From the NCBI GenBank assembly GCA_021029595.1, contig JAJJOY010000001.1:450015-514014 (forward strand): 64,000 nucleotides of DNA, in the 5' to 3' direction. The notes below the pieces were generated by a model. That model was given only the letters and a program-made list of their open reading frames with translations. It had not been told where the DNA came from and ran no database searches. The translations under genes and the position numbers were made by a program. Shown here one piece after another: positions 49,579 through 58,230 of the stretch. The DNA is from Hominenteromicrobium mulieris (lineage in GTDB: Bacteria > Bacillota > Clostridia > Oscillospirales > Acutalibacteraceae). Every line of letters starts with the position of its first letter. Position 1 is the stretch's first letter.

Positions 49579-50424
49579 ATGAAAAAGAAAAGATACCTGC
49601 CCTTCGGATATCAAATGGAAAAGGGAGAAATCATCCCGCACCCTGACGAGGGACCTTTGGTACAGGCTATCTTTTCAAAATACCTTGAAAGGACCGCCCT
49701 TTCAACACTCGCCAAATATGCCTCCTTGTCGGGCATTCCTTATCGGGAAGGAGCCGGGCAGTGGAATAAAGCCATGGTTTGCCGGATTTTGGACAATTCC
49801 AAGTATGCAGGCGATGAAGGATTCCCGCCGCTGATTTCAAAGGAACAGTTGGAAGAAGCAGCTTTCCTCAGAGCAGCCAAGGCAAAGCAATATGGCGGCA
49901 GCCTGCCTGTGGAAATGAAAAAAATCCGCCAGCAGATCTGCTGCGGAAACTGTGGGCAAATCCTCAAGCGAGTCAATATGCGGACAGGATACATCTTGTG
50001 GGAATGCCCAAAATGCGGGATAAGCACAGACTACATACCAGACGAACTATTGCTGCAAAGCGTGACTGCCCTATTAAACCGGGCAATTAAAAACCGGGAA
50101 AAGCTGAAACCGGAAGAAAGGCATTGTGAATGCTTATCCATCGAAGTCCTCCGGTTGAACAATGAAATTGACCGGCAGATGACCAATCCCCGCGCTAATG
50201 CGGATCAACTGCTCCAGCTTATCATGGATTGTGCCAAAGCGAAATACGAAGTCAGCGAAAGCGGTGCTTCGGAGCAGATGACTCAGCTTATACAGGAACG
50301 GCTGGCCGATCAACCCCTGATTTCCGATTTCGACTACGACCTGTTTAGCAGCATAACAGAGAAAATCCTTATTCAGCCAAATGCTTCCGTTCACCTTCAA
50401 CTGCGAAACGGAAAAATGATATAG
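49579..50424 (+). CDS. catalytic-domain-less large serine recombinase homologue
   Basis: The 281-residue protein starts directly at the recombinase domain: RYLPFGYQMEKGEIIPHPDEGPLVQAIFSKYLE. It includes QWNKAMVCRILDNSKYAGDEGFP and a zinc ribbon CCGNCGQILKRVNMRTGYILWECPKCG. The N-terminal serine domain is absent. AGGAG before the ATG and tight spacing on both sides (11 and 22 bases) show that it is not a simple truncation remnant. It probably binds att DNA as a non-cleaving subunit or directionality factor. Confidence 0.85.
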   Translation: MKKKRYLPFGYQMEKGEIIPHPDEGPLVQAIFSKYLERTALSTLAKYASLSGIPYREGAGQWNKAMVCRILDNSKYAGDEGFPPLISKEQLEEAAFLRAAKAKQYGGSLPVEMKKIRQQICCGNCGQILKRVNMRTGYILWECPKCGISTDYIPDELLLQSVTALLNRAIKNREKLKPEERHCECLSIEVLRLNNEIDRQMTNPRANADQLLQLIMDCAKAKYEVSESGASEQMTQLIQERLADQPLISDFDYDLFSSITEKILIQPNASVHLQLRNGKMI

Positions 50425-50446
50425 CCTACCGGAAAGGAGCGTTTAT

Positions 50447-52090
50447 ATGGAGCCACAAGCCCCCATCAGGCAGAAAATCATCCGGGAGATTAAACCCTCC
50501 CCAGTGCTGCAGGCCCGAACCCGCAATCACAAGCTAAGGGTAGCGGCTTACTGCCGAGTCAGTACAGAGCAGGAAGAACAGCAGACCAGTATCGAAAACC
50601 AAATCACCTATTACGATGATTTGATTCGTTCAAATCCTGAGTGGGAATATGCTGGCGTTTTTTCAGACGATGGCATCAGCGGAACCAGAGATGAGAACCG
50701 CCCCGGTTTTATGGAAATGATAAAGCAGTGCAAAAAAGGGAAAATCGACATGATACTGGCAAAGTCGCTATCCAGATTTTCCCGAAATACCCTGCAATGC
50801 ATTTCGTACATACGAATGCTCAAGGATCGGGGCATTATCATCCGGTTTGAAAAAGAAGGACTGGACACCTCCCGTGTAACAAGCGAAAAATTCTTCACAT
50901 GGACCAGTGCTTTCGCCCAAGGCGAAAGCGAATCTCTGAGCAACAATGTTAAATGGGGCAAACGAAAAGGGTACAGTCAAGGAAATTTCGCCTTTCCCTA
51001 TAAGAATATGCTGGGCTATAAAAAAGGAGAGGACGGAGAGCCGGAGATTGTGCCGGAAGAAGCAGAACATATCAAAATGATTTTTAACCTGTTCTTGCTG
51101 GGCCGCAGCCTGCGTCAGATCAAGGAAGCCTTGGAACGGCGAAACATACTGACGCCGCGGGGGAATCCAGAATGGGGATTGTCCAGTATTGAACATATCC
51201 TGCGAAATGAAAAATATATGGGCGATGTACTGCTGCAAAAGAGTTACACCGTAGACTTCCTGACTAAGAAAAAGAAGAAAAACAACGGGGAGCTCACCCA
51301 ATATTACATCACTGACAACCATCCGGCGATTATCTCTCGTGAGGATTTCCTAAATGTCCAGCTTGAACTGACCAGAAGGAACAGCAAAAAGAAGGTTTCC
51401 CAAAAGAAAACCAAGAGTGCGCTGGGCAAATACTGCAGCAAGTATGCACTTTCCGAAAGGCTGGTTTGCGGGGAATGCGGTTCCATGTATCGCCGGACCA
51501 CATGGGTAAAAAAGGGCAAGAAGAAAGTAGTCTGGCGCTGCATCAGTCGATTGGAATTCGGAACAAAATACTGCCAGCATTCACCAACCATATCGGAAGA
51601 AGCCTTGCATCAGGCAATCCTCCAATGTATTCAAAAAGTGGTCGAGGACAAAGAAGATATCCTGAAAAATCTGCGTGATGTTCAAGAAAACATTATCCTG
51701 TTTTCCGGGAATCAAATCACACCGCAATCACTGGAAAAGCAAATAGACAAGTTGCAGCAGGAAATGTCGGCCTTAGTTAAAATTATCGCGCAGGGTGGCG
51801 ATAGCGAATTCTATGCCGCCAAGTTACGGCAGCTTTCTGAACAGAAAATGGGCCTTACCAGCCAACTGCAGGAAATCCAGAAAAAGAAGATGGCAGATCA
51901 GGCACAGGAATACCAGTACCAACAAGCCTTGCTTTATATCAACAATGAGGAAAACTTGAACCTTACTGAATTTAACGATGACTTTATCCGAAGAATTATT
52001 GAACAGATAACAGTTCTCTCTGCCACCCAAATCAGAATACGGTTTGTCGGCGGATATGAGCAGGACGCAAACCTGCCATTGAAAAAATAG
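50447..52090 (+). CDS. large serine recombinase 2
   Basis: The 547-residue enzyme has catalytic domain VAAYCRVSTEQEEQQTSIENQ (Ser39), SRFSRNTLQCISYIRMLKDRG, recombinase domain YKNMLGYKKGEDGEPEIVPEEAEHIKMIFNLF, zinc ribbon CGECGSMYRRTTWV and a long coiled coil. It is the last gene of the element, followed by a terminator and the right boundary. It is probably the main integrase or half of a heteromeric one. Confidence 0.92.
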   Translation: MEPQAPIRQKIIREIKPSPVLQARTRNHKLRVAAYCRVSTEQEEQQTSIENQITYYDDLIRSNPEWEYAGVFSDDGISGTRDENRPGFMEMIKQCKKGKIDMILAKSLSRFSRNTLQCISYIRMLKDRGIIIRFEKEGLDTSRVTSEKFFTWTSAFAQGESESLSNNVKWGKRKGYSQGNFAFPYKNMLGYKKGEDGEPEIVPEEAEHIKMIFNLFLLGRSLRQIKEALERRNILTPRGNPEWGLSSIEHILRNEKYMGDVLLQKSYTVDFLTKKKKKNNGELTQYYITDNHPAIISREDFLNVQLELTRRNSKKKVSQKKTKSALGKYCSKYALSERLVCGECGSMYRRTTWVKKGKKKVVWRCISRLEFGTKYCQHSPTISEEALHQAILQCIQKVVEDKEDILKNLRDVQENIILFSGNQITPQSLEKQIDKLQQEMSALVKIIAQGGDSEFYAAKLRQLSEQKMGLTSQLQEIQKKKMADQAQEYQYQQALLYINNEENLNLTEFNDDFIRRIIEQITVLSATQIRIRFVGGYEQDANLPLKK

Positions 52091-52099
52091 GTTGCCTGC

Positions 52100-52149
52100 A
52101 AAAAAATAGCACCGATGTCCTCAATACGGGGGCATCGGTGCTATTTTTT
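52100..52149 (+). terminator. terminator of the recombinase operon
   Basis: AAAAAATAGCACCGATG pairs with CATCGGTGCTATTTTTT around a 15-base loop, followed by more T. Confidence 0.9.
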
Positions 52150-52222
52150 TGTGGGTAACTGTTTGGCCCATAACCCTCTTAACATACCATAACATCTCCT
52201 GAAATTTTTTTGTCGAAAAGAC

Positions 52223-52251
52223 TGGACAGGACTTGGGATGTATGCTATAAT
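52223..52251 (+). promoter_or_regulatory. outward-facing sigma-A promoter at the right ICE end
   Basis: TGGACA, a 17-base spacer and TATAAT (preceded by TATG, an extended -10) point out of the element towards the junction. Confidence 0.75.
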
Positions 52252-52360
52252 AATTATACAGAAATTTTGTTGCAGAGTTTACCACGATTCCGGTTAAGCC
52301 AAGCGCAAAATTTTGGGCAAAAAAATTTATTTTTTAAGTTTTTTGCCGTTTCTCAGTTGA

Positions 52361-52371
52361 ATACAAGGGGG
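52361..52371 (+). repeat. candidate right attachment core (ATACAAGGGGG)
   Basis: Direct repeat of the sequence at 2628-2638. See the left copy. Confidence 0.45.
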
Positions 52372-52396
52372 GATCTAAAGTGTCCACCCCTTCCAG

Positions 52397-52430
52397 AAAA
52401 AAGGACTTTGCATTTTGCAAAGTCCTTTTT
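52397..52430. terminator. terminator of the aldo/keto reductase gene
   Basis: GGACTTTGCA pairs with TGCAAAGTCC around TTT, with A-run and T-run on either side. It can work in both directions. Confidence 0.85.
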
Positions 52431-52497
52431 CAATGAAACGAATCCCTTCGGTATGTGAAATTGCCCTGCGGGCAGTGAAATGCGCTGCGTCTCCAAA

Positions 52498-53487
52498 TCA
52501 CCCATGGTTCTGCGCCATCACGCCGACCAACGCGTGCGGCACATAGGGCTCTTCAAGGTATGCAATCTCATCAGCGGTGAGCCTCAATTCAACGGCGTTC
52601 ACAAGCCCCGTGATGTGCGAAAGATTCGTTGCGCCGCAGATGGGCGACGCAACCTTCGTCAGCAGCCACGCGAGCGCGATCTCCGTCATGGTACAGCCGC
52701 GCTTCTCGGCCAGCTCCGCCACACGGTCAATGATCACACCGTCGGTCTCGGCGGTCTTGTCGTACTTAAATTTCGCGTAATTGTCTTCCTCAAGGCGCTT
52801 GGAGCTCTCACCAGGATGCCTCGAGAGCCGCCCTGCGGCGAGTGCACTGTATGGCGTCATCGCAATGTTCTCCGCCTTGCAGAATGGCGCCATTTCGCGC
52901 TCCTCCTCGCGGAAAATGAGATTATAATGCCCTTGAACGGACACAAACTCCGCCATGCCGTGCATACGGGCGTAGTAATTCGCCTGCGCCAGCTGCCACG
53001 CATAGCAGTTCGAGATGCCGATGGCGCGGACCTTGCCGGCCTTCACCGCGTCGTTCAGCCCCTCCATAATCTCCTCAATGGGCGTGCGATAATCCCACAT
53101 GTGGCAGATGTACAGATCAACGTAGTCCATACCGAGACGCTTCAGGCTTGCATCGAGGCAGTTTTTCACGTGCTGCTGCCCCGTCACGTCGTTTGCAATC
53201 TCCTCGTCGGTGCGCGGCTCAAATTTCGTCGCCAGCACCACGTCCTCGCGGCGGGCAAAATCGCGCAGCACACGGCCGACAAACATCTCGCTCGTGCCGC
53301 CTTGGTAGCTCATCGCCGTGTCAAAAAAGTTGATGCCGTTCTCGAGCGCCGCTTTGATGATCTCGTTGGAGCTTTCCTCATCCAGCGTCCAGCGGTGCTG
53401 CCCCGCGGCCGCTTCGCCAAAGCCCATGCAGCCAAGGCAAATGCGCGAAACATTCAGGTCAGAGTTGCCGAGTTTTACGTATTCCAT
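52498..53487 (-). CDS. aldo/keto reductase
   Basis: The 329-residue enzyme has the AKR tetrad: Asp in INFFDTAMSY, Tyr in the same segment, Lys in VVLATKFEP and His in DLYICHMWDYRTPIEE. IGISNCYAWQLAQA and the C-terminal CGATNLSHI are NADPH-binding hallmarks. It probably reduces an aldehyde or ketone; the substrate is unknown. It is a housekeeping-type chromosomal gene to the right of the ICE. Confidence 0.9.
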   Translation of the reverse strand: MEYVKLGNSDLNVSRICLGCMGFGEAAAGQHRWTLDEESSNEIIKAALENGINFFDTAMSYQGGTSEMFVGRVLRDFARREDVVLATKFEPRTDEEIANDVTGQQHVKNCLDASLKRLGMDYVDLYICHMWDYRTPIEEIMEGLNDAVKAGKVRAIGISNCYAWQLAQANYYARMHGMAEFVSVQGHYNLIFREEEREMAPFCKAENIAMTPYSALAAGRLSRHPGESSKRLEEDNYAKFKYDKTAETDGVIIDRVAELAEKRGCTMTEIALAWLLTKVASPICGATNLSHITGLVNAVELRLTADEIAYLEEPYVPHALVGVMAQNHG

Positions 53488-53563
53488 GTGTCTTCCCCTT
53501 TTCTATAAAAATTCGTGATTTCTTGCTTTCAGTATACTAAACCATCAAAAGAATGTCCAATAC

Positions 53564-54451
53564 TTATTTTTTATCCTTCTCCATGCCGGAAATGTATTTC
53601 TTCGCAAAATCGAGGAACGCGTTCGTCAGCGGTGAGAGCACACGGTTCTTTTTCCAAACGAGCACCGTCGCGGCGCGGATCGGCGGCTGCAGCGGCACGA
53701 ATTTCAGGCCGTTATGCTGCAGGTCGAGCTTCAGCGTGAACAGCACGCCGTTTTCGCGGCGAATGACCGAGGCCATGTTGTATTGCAAATCGCCGTGCGC
53801 GATAATGTTGAGCCGGTCCGCGCTGTCGCCGAACCAGTTCACAATCTCACTGCGGATCTGGTCCCGGCGCGAAAACACCGCCGGGTACGGCACAATGTCC
53901 TGTGGCGTCAAATACGGCTTCTGCGCCAGCGGCGAATCCGACCGCACCAGCGCGTTCCACGTTTCCGGCACCGGGAAGTGCAGAAAATCATACTTGCTGA
54001 TTTCCACCGGCTCCAACAGCAAGCCGATGTCCAACGTGCCACGTTCAATGCGCTCCTTAATGTTATCGGAGTTGCCGCTATAAATGCTGTACGTCACGTT
54101 CGGGTGCTCGGCGCGAAACGCCGCCAGAATGCCGGAAAGATGGCAGGAGCCGTGGTACTCGCCGCTGCCGATGGAAATTTCACCGGTCAGCATTGCCTCC
54201 TGCTTTAATTCCCGCTTCGTCATTTCGGAAAGCGTCACGATTTCCTCTGCGCGGCGGCGGAATAACATACCCTCCTCCGTCAACGTGACGCTGTGGTTGT
54301 TGCGGCTGAACAGCTTCACGCCAAGCTCCTGCTCCAGCCCCATCAGCTGGCGGGAAAGTGTGGGCTGTGTGATATGTAAAAGCTGCGCCGCCTTCGTGAT
54401 GTTCTCCTCACGCACAACAGCCAGAAAATACTGCAAGACTCGTATATCCAT
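53564..54451 (-). CDS. LysR-family regulator
   Basis: The 295-residue protein begins MDIRVLQYFLAVVREENITKAAQLLHITQPTLSRQLMGLEQELGVKLF, the LysR helix-turn-helix. A substrate-binding fold follows (GEISIGSGEYHGSCHLSGILAAF, TLDIGLLLEPV). It lies upstream of the aldo/keto reductase in the same direction and is a plausible regulator of it. Confidence 0.92.
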   Translation of the reverse strand: MDIRVLQYFLAVVREENITKAAQLLHITQPTLSRQLMGLEQELGVKLFSRNNHSVTLTEEGMLFRRRAEEIVTLSEMTKRELKQEAMLTGEISIGSGEYHGSCHLSGILAAFRAEHPNVTYSIYSGNSDNIKERIERGTLDIGLLLEPVEISKYDFLHFPVPETWNALVRSDSPLAQKPYLTPQDIVPYPAVFSRRDQIRSEIVNWFGDSADRLNIIAHGDLQYNMASVIRRENGVLFTLKLDLQHNGLKFVPLQPPIRAATVLVWKKNRVLSPLTNAFLDFAKKYISGMEKDKK

Positions 54452-54856
54452 AGATCTGAAAGCAGCCTCCTAAACCTCGGGCGGCAAACGCGCACCCTTT
54501 ATATTTCGTATTATAGCACGCCTGTCATGCCCATTTCAATACAGCGCATTGTTCAAGTTGTGCAGACAAATCTTGTGCAACTTCAATAAAGTTTTGCGCC
54601 TTATGTAAATCTTCTGTTCAGTTTTAAAATCAAATCTTACAAATCTCTTTATAAATGCAAAAAAGCTGCAAAAGCCCTTGTAAATCCAGAAAAGTTGCGC
54701 TAAAATAGTAATCCGCGCTGGGGTATTTCTTATTTATATGAGCGTGCTCATGTACGCATATACGCACATGATTTGGATTTTTATGATTTCGTAATTTTTT
54801 GAAACGGTTTTACCGGATCACGGTATGCGGCCGCGGTCCACAGGAGGTGCATTTAT
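54452..54856. other. intergenic region before the O-antigen-ligase-like gene
   Basis: About 400 AT-rich bases with no gene. An imperfect palindrome CATGTACG...CGCACATG (54749-54770) lies about 85 bases before the next start and could be an operator. No strong promoter is obvious. Confidence 0.5.
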
Positions 54857-56089
54857 CTGCAAGTATTCAGAGCACTGAAAAAGGGATTTTTAGAGCTTAC
54901 CCCAAACGAAAAGGTCTTGCTTGTTTTAACGGCTTCCATTTTCCTCACCGTCTATGCCGAGATGCTGGCGCTGCTTTTATTGCCGTTTTACATTGCCGCC
55001 ACGAAGCAGAGCTTCGTTTTCTTCCGCCGTAAACAGGATTTATTTTTTCTTTCGGCTTTCTGGGTGCTCTCCCTGCTCGTCACGATTTTCTCAGGCGGCA
55101 CCGTAACGGATATTCTGCTCGGCGCTTTTATGGTGTTCGCATTCATCGCCGTCATTTTCGTCAGCTATACGATGACCCAGCGCGCGTTCCGCCTCATTTT
55201 ATCTTTTGTCTGCCTCATGAGCCCCTATTGCCTCCTTGTCGCGCTCGTTCAGCGCGCGCTCGGCATGGAGTGGGTTTACGGTGCGCGGTATAACTCCATC
55301 TTTACAAACCCCAATTACTATGCGTTTTATATTTCGCTCGTCGTGCTCTTCTGCATCTACAACATCGTAAAAAGCGAAGATACGCCGCTGCGCGGTTTAT
55401 ACGCTGCCCTGATTCCGTTGAATCTTATCGCGCTTGAGCTCACCGAGTGCCGCACTACTTTCATGGTGCTGCTCATCGTCTGCCCTGTCATGCTGTGGTT
55501 CTGTGGCAAGAAGAAGTGGCTTTCCGTGTACCTTTTCACCATGCTCGGCATTTTGCTCACACTCGTTCTGTTCGGTGAATCGCTCGATTTCCTCCCACGC
55601 ATCGATCTCATCCGCCACGATTTTGCAAAACGCATGAGCATCTGGTCGGGCGCCATCGGCAGTATTATGGACGCCCCGTGGTTCGGCCGCGGCTACAATA
55701 CATACGCACGCATCCATGACCTCTACGGCTCATACAGCATCGCAAAGCATTCGCACAACCTGCTTTTGGAGCTCCTCATGGACTTCGGATTTGTGGGTAC
55801 GGCGGTCTTACTCGGTTACTTTGCCATCAATGTCGGCAAGATTATCCGCCTGCACCGCAGCCACAAGTGCCACCAGCGCTACGCCCTCACGGTCTCCGTC
55901 ATCGTTTGCGTTCTGCTGCACGGGCTTTTGGATATCTCCATGCTGTGGCCGCAAACCGGTCTGCTCGTCATTTACATCGTCGGCTTCAGCACCGAGTACG
56001 ACAAGCAGCACATCTTCGGCACAGACCGCCGCCACGAGATTTTTGCACTGCACGCAAGATCCGTTCAGGCAAAAGAACCCATCTTGTAA
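54857..56089 (+). CDS. O-antigen-ligase-like membrane protein, CTG start
   Basis: The 410-residue product (from the CTG at 54857, 7 bases after GGAGGTG) has about ten membrane segments. The Wzy_C-type extracellular loop is FAKRMSIWSGAIGSIMDAPWFGRGYNTYARIH, followed by SIAKHSHNLLLELLMDFGFVG. Such proteins join or polymerise cell-surface glycans. No glycosyltransferase cluster is nearby. The frame is open from the CTG and the next possible start is the TTG at 54917, which would delete a helix-rich N-terminus. Confidence 0.8.
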   Translation: MQVFRALKKGFLELTPNEKVLLVLTASIFLTVYAEMLALLLLPFYIAATKQSFVFFRRKQDLFFLSAFWVLSLLVTIFSGGTVTDILLGAFMVFAFIAVIFVSYTMTQRAFRLILSFVCLMSPYCLLVALVQRALGMEWVYGARYNSIFTNPNYYAFYISLVVLFCIYNIVKSEDTPLRGLYAALIPLNLIALELTECRTTFMVLLIVCPVMLWFCGKKKWLSVYLFTMLGILLTLVLFGESLDFLPRIDLIRHDFAKRMSIWSGAIGSIMDAPWFGRGYNTYARIHDLYGSYSIAKHSHNLLLELLMDFGFVGTAVLLGYFAINVGKIIRLHRSHKCHQRYALTVSVIVCVLLHGLLDISMLWPQTGLLVIYIVGFSTEYDKQHIFGTDRRHEIFALHARSVQAKEPIL

Positions 56090-56260
56090 AAAATTCTGTT
56101 ATCCTTTACAAAAAGGCTGCCGAAATTTCGGTGGTCTTTTTCTTTTGTGTCTCTTTTCGGATAACGCGATTTTTGTTATAATAAAAGAGTTTTGGACAAT
56201 ACCGCATAAATTCCCCGCGGTACTGCCCCTTCAATTTTTCAGCAAAGGAAGATCTATTTT

Positions 56261-57667
56261 ATGGGCGGTTTTTTCGGCGCAGCATCGCAGACTGACTGCG
56301 TTTTCGACCTTTTTTTCGGCATTGATTACCACTCCCACCTCGGCACACGCCGCGCGGGCATGGCGGTTTACAGCCCGGAGACCGGCTTTGACAAGGCCAT
56401 TCACAACATTGAAAACGCTCCGTTCCGCACGAAGTTTACAACGGAATCGCAATCTATGCACGGCACGCTCGGCATCGGCTGCATCTCCGATTATGAAGCA
56501 CAGCCGATTTTGGTGCGTTCGCATCACGGCACCTTCGCCATTACGACCATCGGCAAGATCAATAACGCCAATGAGATCGTAGAGGACATCATCGGGCGCG
56601 GCACGCATTTCTTTGAGATGCAAAACGGCGAAGTGAACCCCACAGAGCTCGTCGCCGCCATCATCGACCAGAAAGAGAATTTCATCGACGGTATTCGCTA
56701 CGCGCAGGAGGTCGTTGACGGTTCTTTGAGTATGCTCGTCCTGACGCCGCGCGGCATTTACGCGGCACGCGATAAACTCGGCCGCACCCCCGTTGTGCTC
56801 GGCCAAAAGGAAGACGGCTACTGCGCAAGCTTTGAAAGCTTCGCATATTTAAACCTCGGCTACCACGACCTGCGCGAGCTCGGCCCGGGCGAAGTTGTCG
56901 TGTTCGACGCCGACCATGTGCAAACGCTCGTCGCCCCCGGCAAAAAAATGAAGATCTGCACGTTCCTGTGGGTCTACTACGGCTACCCGTCCTCCAGCTA
57001 CGAGGGCATCTCCGTCGAGAGCATGCGCTATAACTGCGGCCGCGCGCTCGCCCGCCGCGATAACGTCCACCCCGATATTGTCGCCGGCGTACCGGATTCC
57101 GGCATCGCGCACGCCATCGGCTATGCCAACGAGTCCGGCGTACCGTTCTCCCGCCCGTTCATCAAATACACGCCCACATGGCCGCGCTCCTTCATGCCGA
57201 CGCACCAGAGCAAGCGCGACCTCATCGCCAAAATGAAGCTCATCCCGGTGCACGACCTCATCGAGGGCAAGAGCCTCCTGCTCATCGATGACTCCATCGT
57301 GCGCGGCACACAGCTGCGCGAAACGACCGAGTTTCTCTACGCAAGCGGCGCAAAAGAAGTGCACATTCGCCCCGCCTGCCCGCCGCTGCTCTTCGGCTGC
57401 AAATACTTAAACTTCTCCCGCTCCACGTCCGAAATGGAGCTCATCACCCGCCGCGTCATTAAAGAGCTTGAGGGCTGCGACCCCGACCGTGCCACACTTG
57501 AAGAATACGCCGACCCGGACAGCGAGAAGTACCGGAAGATGGTGGGGAAGATCGGCGAAAAGCTGCACTTCACCTCCCTTCACTACCACCGCCTCGACGA
57601 TATGATGGAGTCCGTCGGCATCGACGCAGACTGCCTTTGCACCTACTGCTGGAACGGCAAAGAGTAA
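56261..57667 (+). CDS. PurF-like protein lacking the glutaminase cysteine
   Basis: The 468-residue protein resembles amidophosphoribosyltransferase over its length. The PRPP loop LLLIDDSIVRGTQLRETTEFL (about 341) is intact, as are VPDSGIAHAIGYANESGVPF and the C-terminal DCLCTYCW. However, the N-terminus is MGGFFGAAS, where PurF has Cys as first residue after processing, so glutamine cannot be hydrolysed in the usual way. It may use free ammonia, be regulatory, or have another PRPP-dependent role. A true PurF is expected elsewhere. Confidence 0.85.
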   Translation: MGGFFGAASQTDCVFDLFFGIDYHSHLGTRRAGMAVYSPETGFDKAIHNIENAPFRTKFTTESQSMHGTLGIGCISDYEAQPILVRSHHGTFAITTIGKINNANEIVEDIIGRGTHFFEMQNGEVNPTELVAAIIDQKENFIDGIRYAQEVVDGSLSMLVLTPRGIYAARDKLGRTPVVLGQKEDGYCASFESFAYLNLGYHDLRELGPGEVVVFDADHVQTLVAPGKKMKICTFLWVYYGYPSSSYEGISVESMRYNCGRALARRDNVHPDIVAGVPDSGIAHAIGYANESGVPFSRPFIKYTPTWPRSFMPTHQSKRDLIAKMKLIPVHDLIEGKSLLLIDDSIVRGTQLRETTEFLYASGAKEVHIRPACPPLLFGCKYLNFSRSTSEMELITRRVIKELEGCDPDRATLEEYADPDSEKYRKMVGKIGEKLHFTSLHYHRLDDMMESVGIDADCLCTYCWNGKE

Positions 57668-57677
57668 TGTAAAAAGC

Positions 57678-58163
57678 ATGGCAAAAGTATTTTTGATCTG
57701 CGGCAAAATCTGCAGCGGCAAGGGCTTTTACACCCGGCAGCTCAAGGAAAAAGAACACGCTGTGGTGCTCTCCTGCGATGAGATTGAAAATGACCTCTTC
57801 CACCATGACCTCGGCGACCGCCGCGATGCGATCAGCGCGGACATCAAAGCGTATCTCCACAAAAAAGCCGTGGACATCGCCCGCGCGGGCTGCAATGTCA
57901 TTTTAGACTGGGGCTTCTGGAGCCGCGAAGAGCGCACAGATGTTTCTGCCTACTACAAAAATGCCGGCATCGACTTCGAGTGGCACTACATCGACATTTC
58001 CGATGCAGACTGGGCAAAAAACATTGAAGCGCGCAACGCTGCCGTTGCCGCCGGTGAAACGACCGACTACGCCGTAGACGGCGGCCTGCTGCAAAAAATT
58101 CTCACGCTTTTTGAGACCCCCATACCCGATGAGATCGACGTGTGGTTTACAAACCGCAGATAA
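57678..58163 (+). CDS. P-loop kinase-like ATPase
   Basis: The 161-residue protein has Walker A LICGKICSGKGFYTRQL (GKxCSGKG), VVLSCDEIENDLF, then NVILDWGFWSREER and a C-terminal WFTNRR. This is the small zeta-toxin/shikimate-kinase-type P-loop fold, possibly for phosphorylating a metabolite. The ATG lies 10 bases after the PurF-like stop codon, suggesting co-translation. Confidence 0.8.
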   Translation: MAKVFLICGKICSGKGFYTRQLKEKEHAVVLSCDEIENDLFHHDLGDRRDAISADIKAYLHKKAVDIARAGCNVILDWGFWSREERTDVSAYYKNAGIDFEWHYIDISDADWAKNIEARNAAVAAGETTDYAVDGGLLQKILTLFETPIPDEIDVWFTNRR

Positions 58164-58176
58164 TTTTGCACAGTAC

Positions 58177-58215
58177 AAAAGGACGACAGTTAAGCGCAAC
58201 TGCCGTCCTTTTTCT
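58177..58215. terminator. bidirectional terminator between the kinase and metH genes
   Basis: AAAAGGACGACAGTT pairs with AACTGCCGTCCTTTT (one bulge pair) around AAGCGC, with T-runs available on both strands. Confidence 0.85.
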
Positions 58216-58230
58216 ATGCTCTGATTGTTT

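Larger units (their letters stand above)
52091..52497. other. right end of the ICE and chromosomal junction
   Basis: About 400 bases without a gene. It contains the recombinase terminator, an outward-facing promoter, the 11-bp repeat at 52361-52371, an 18-bp inverted copy of the tRNA-Tyr terminator (52373-52390) and the terminator of the aldo/keto reductase. Confidence 0.65.
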
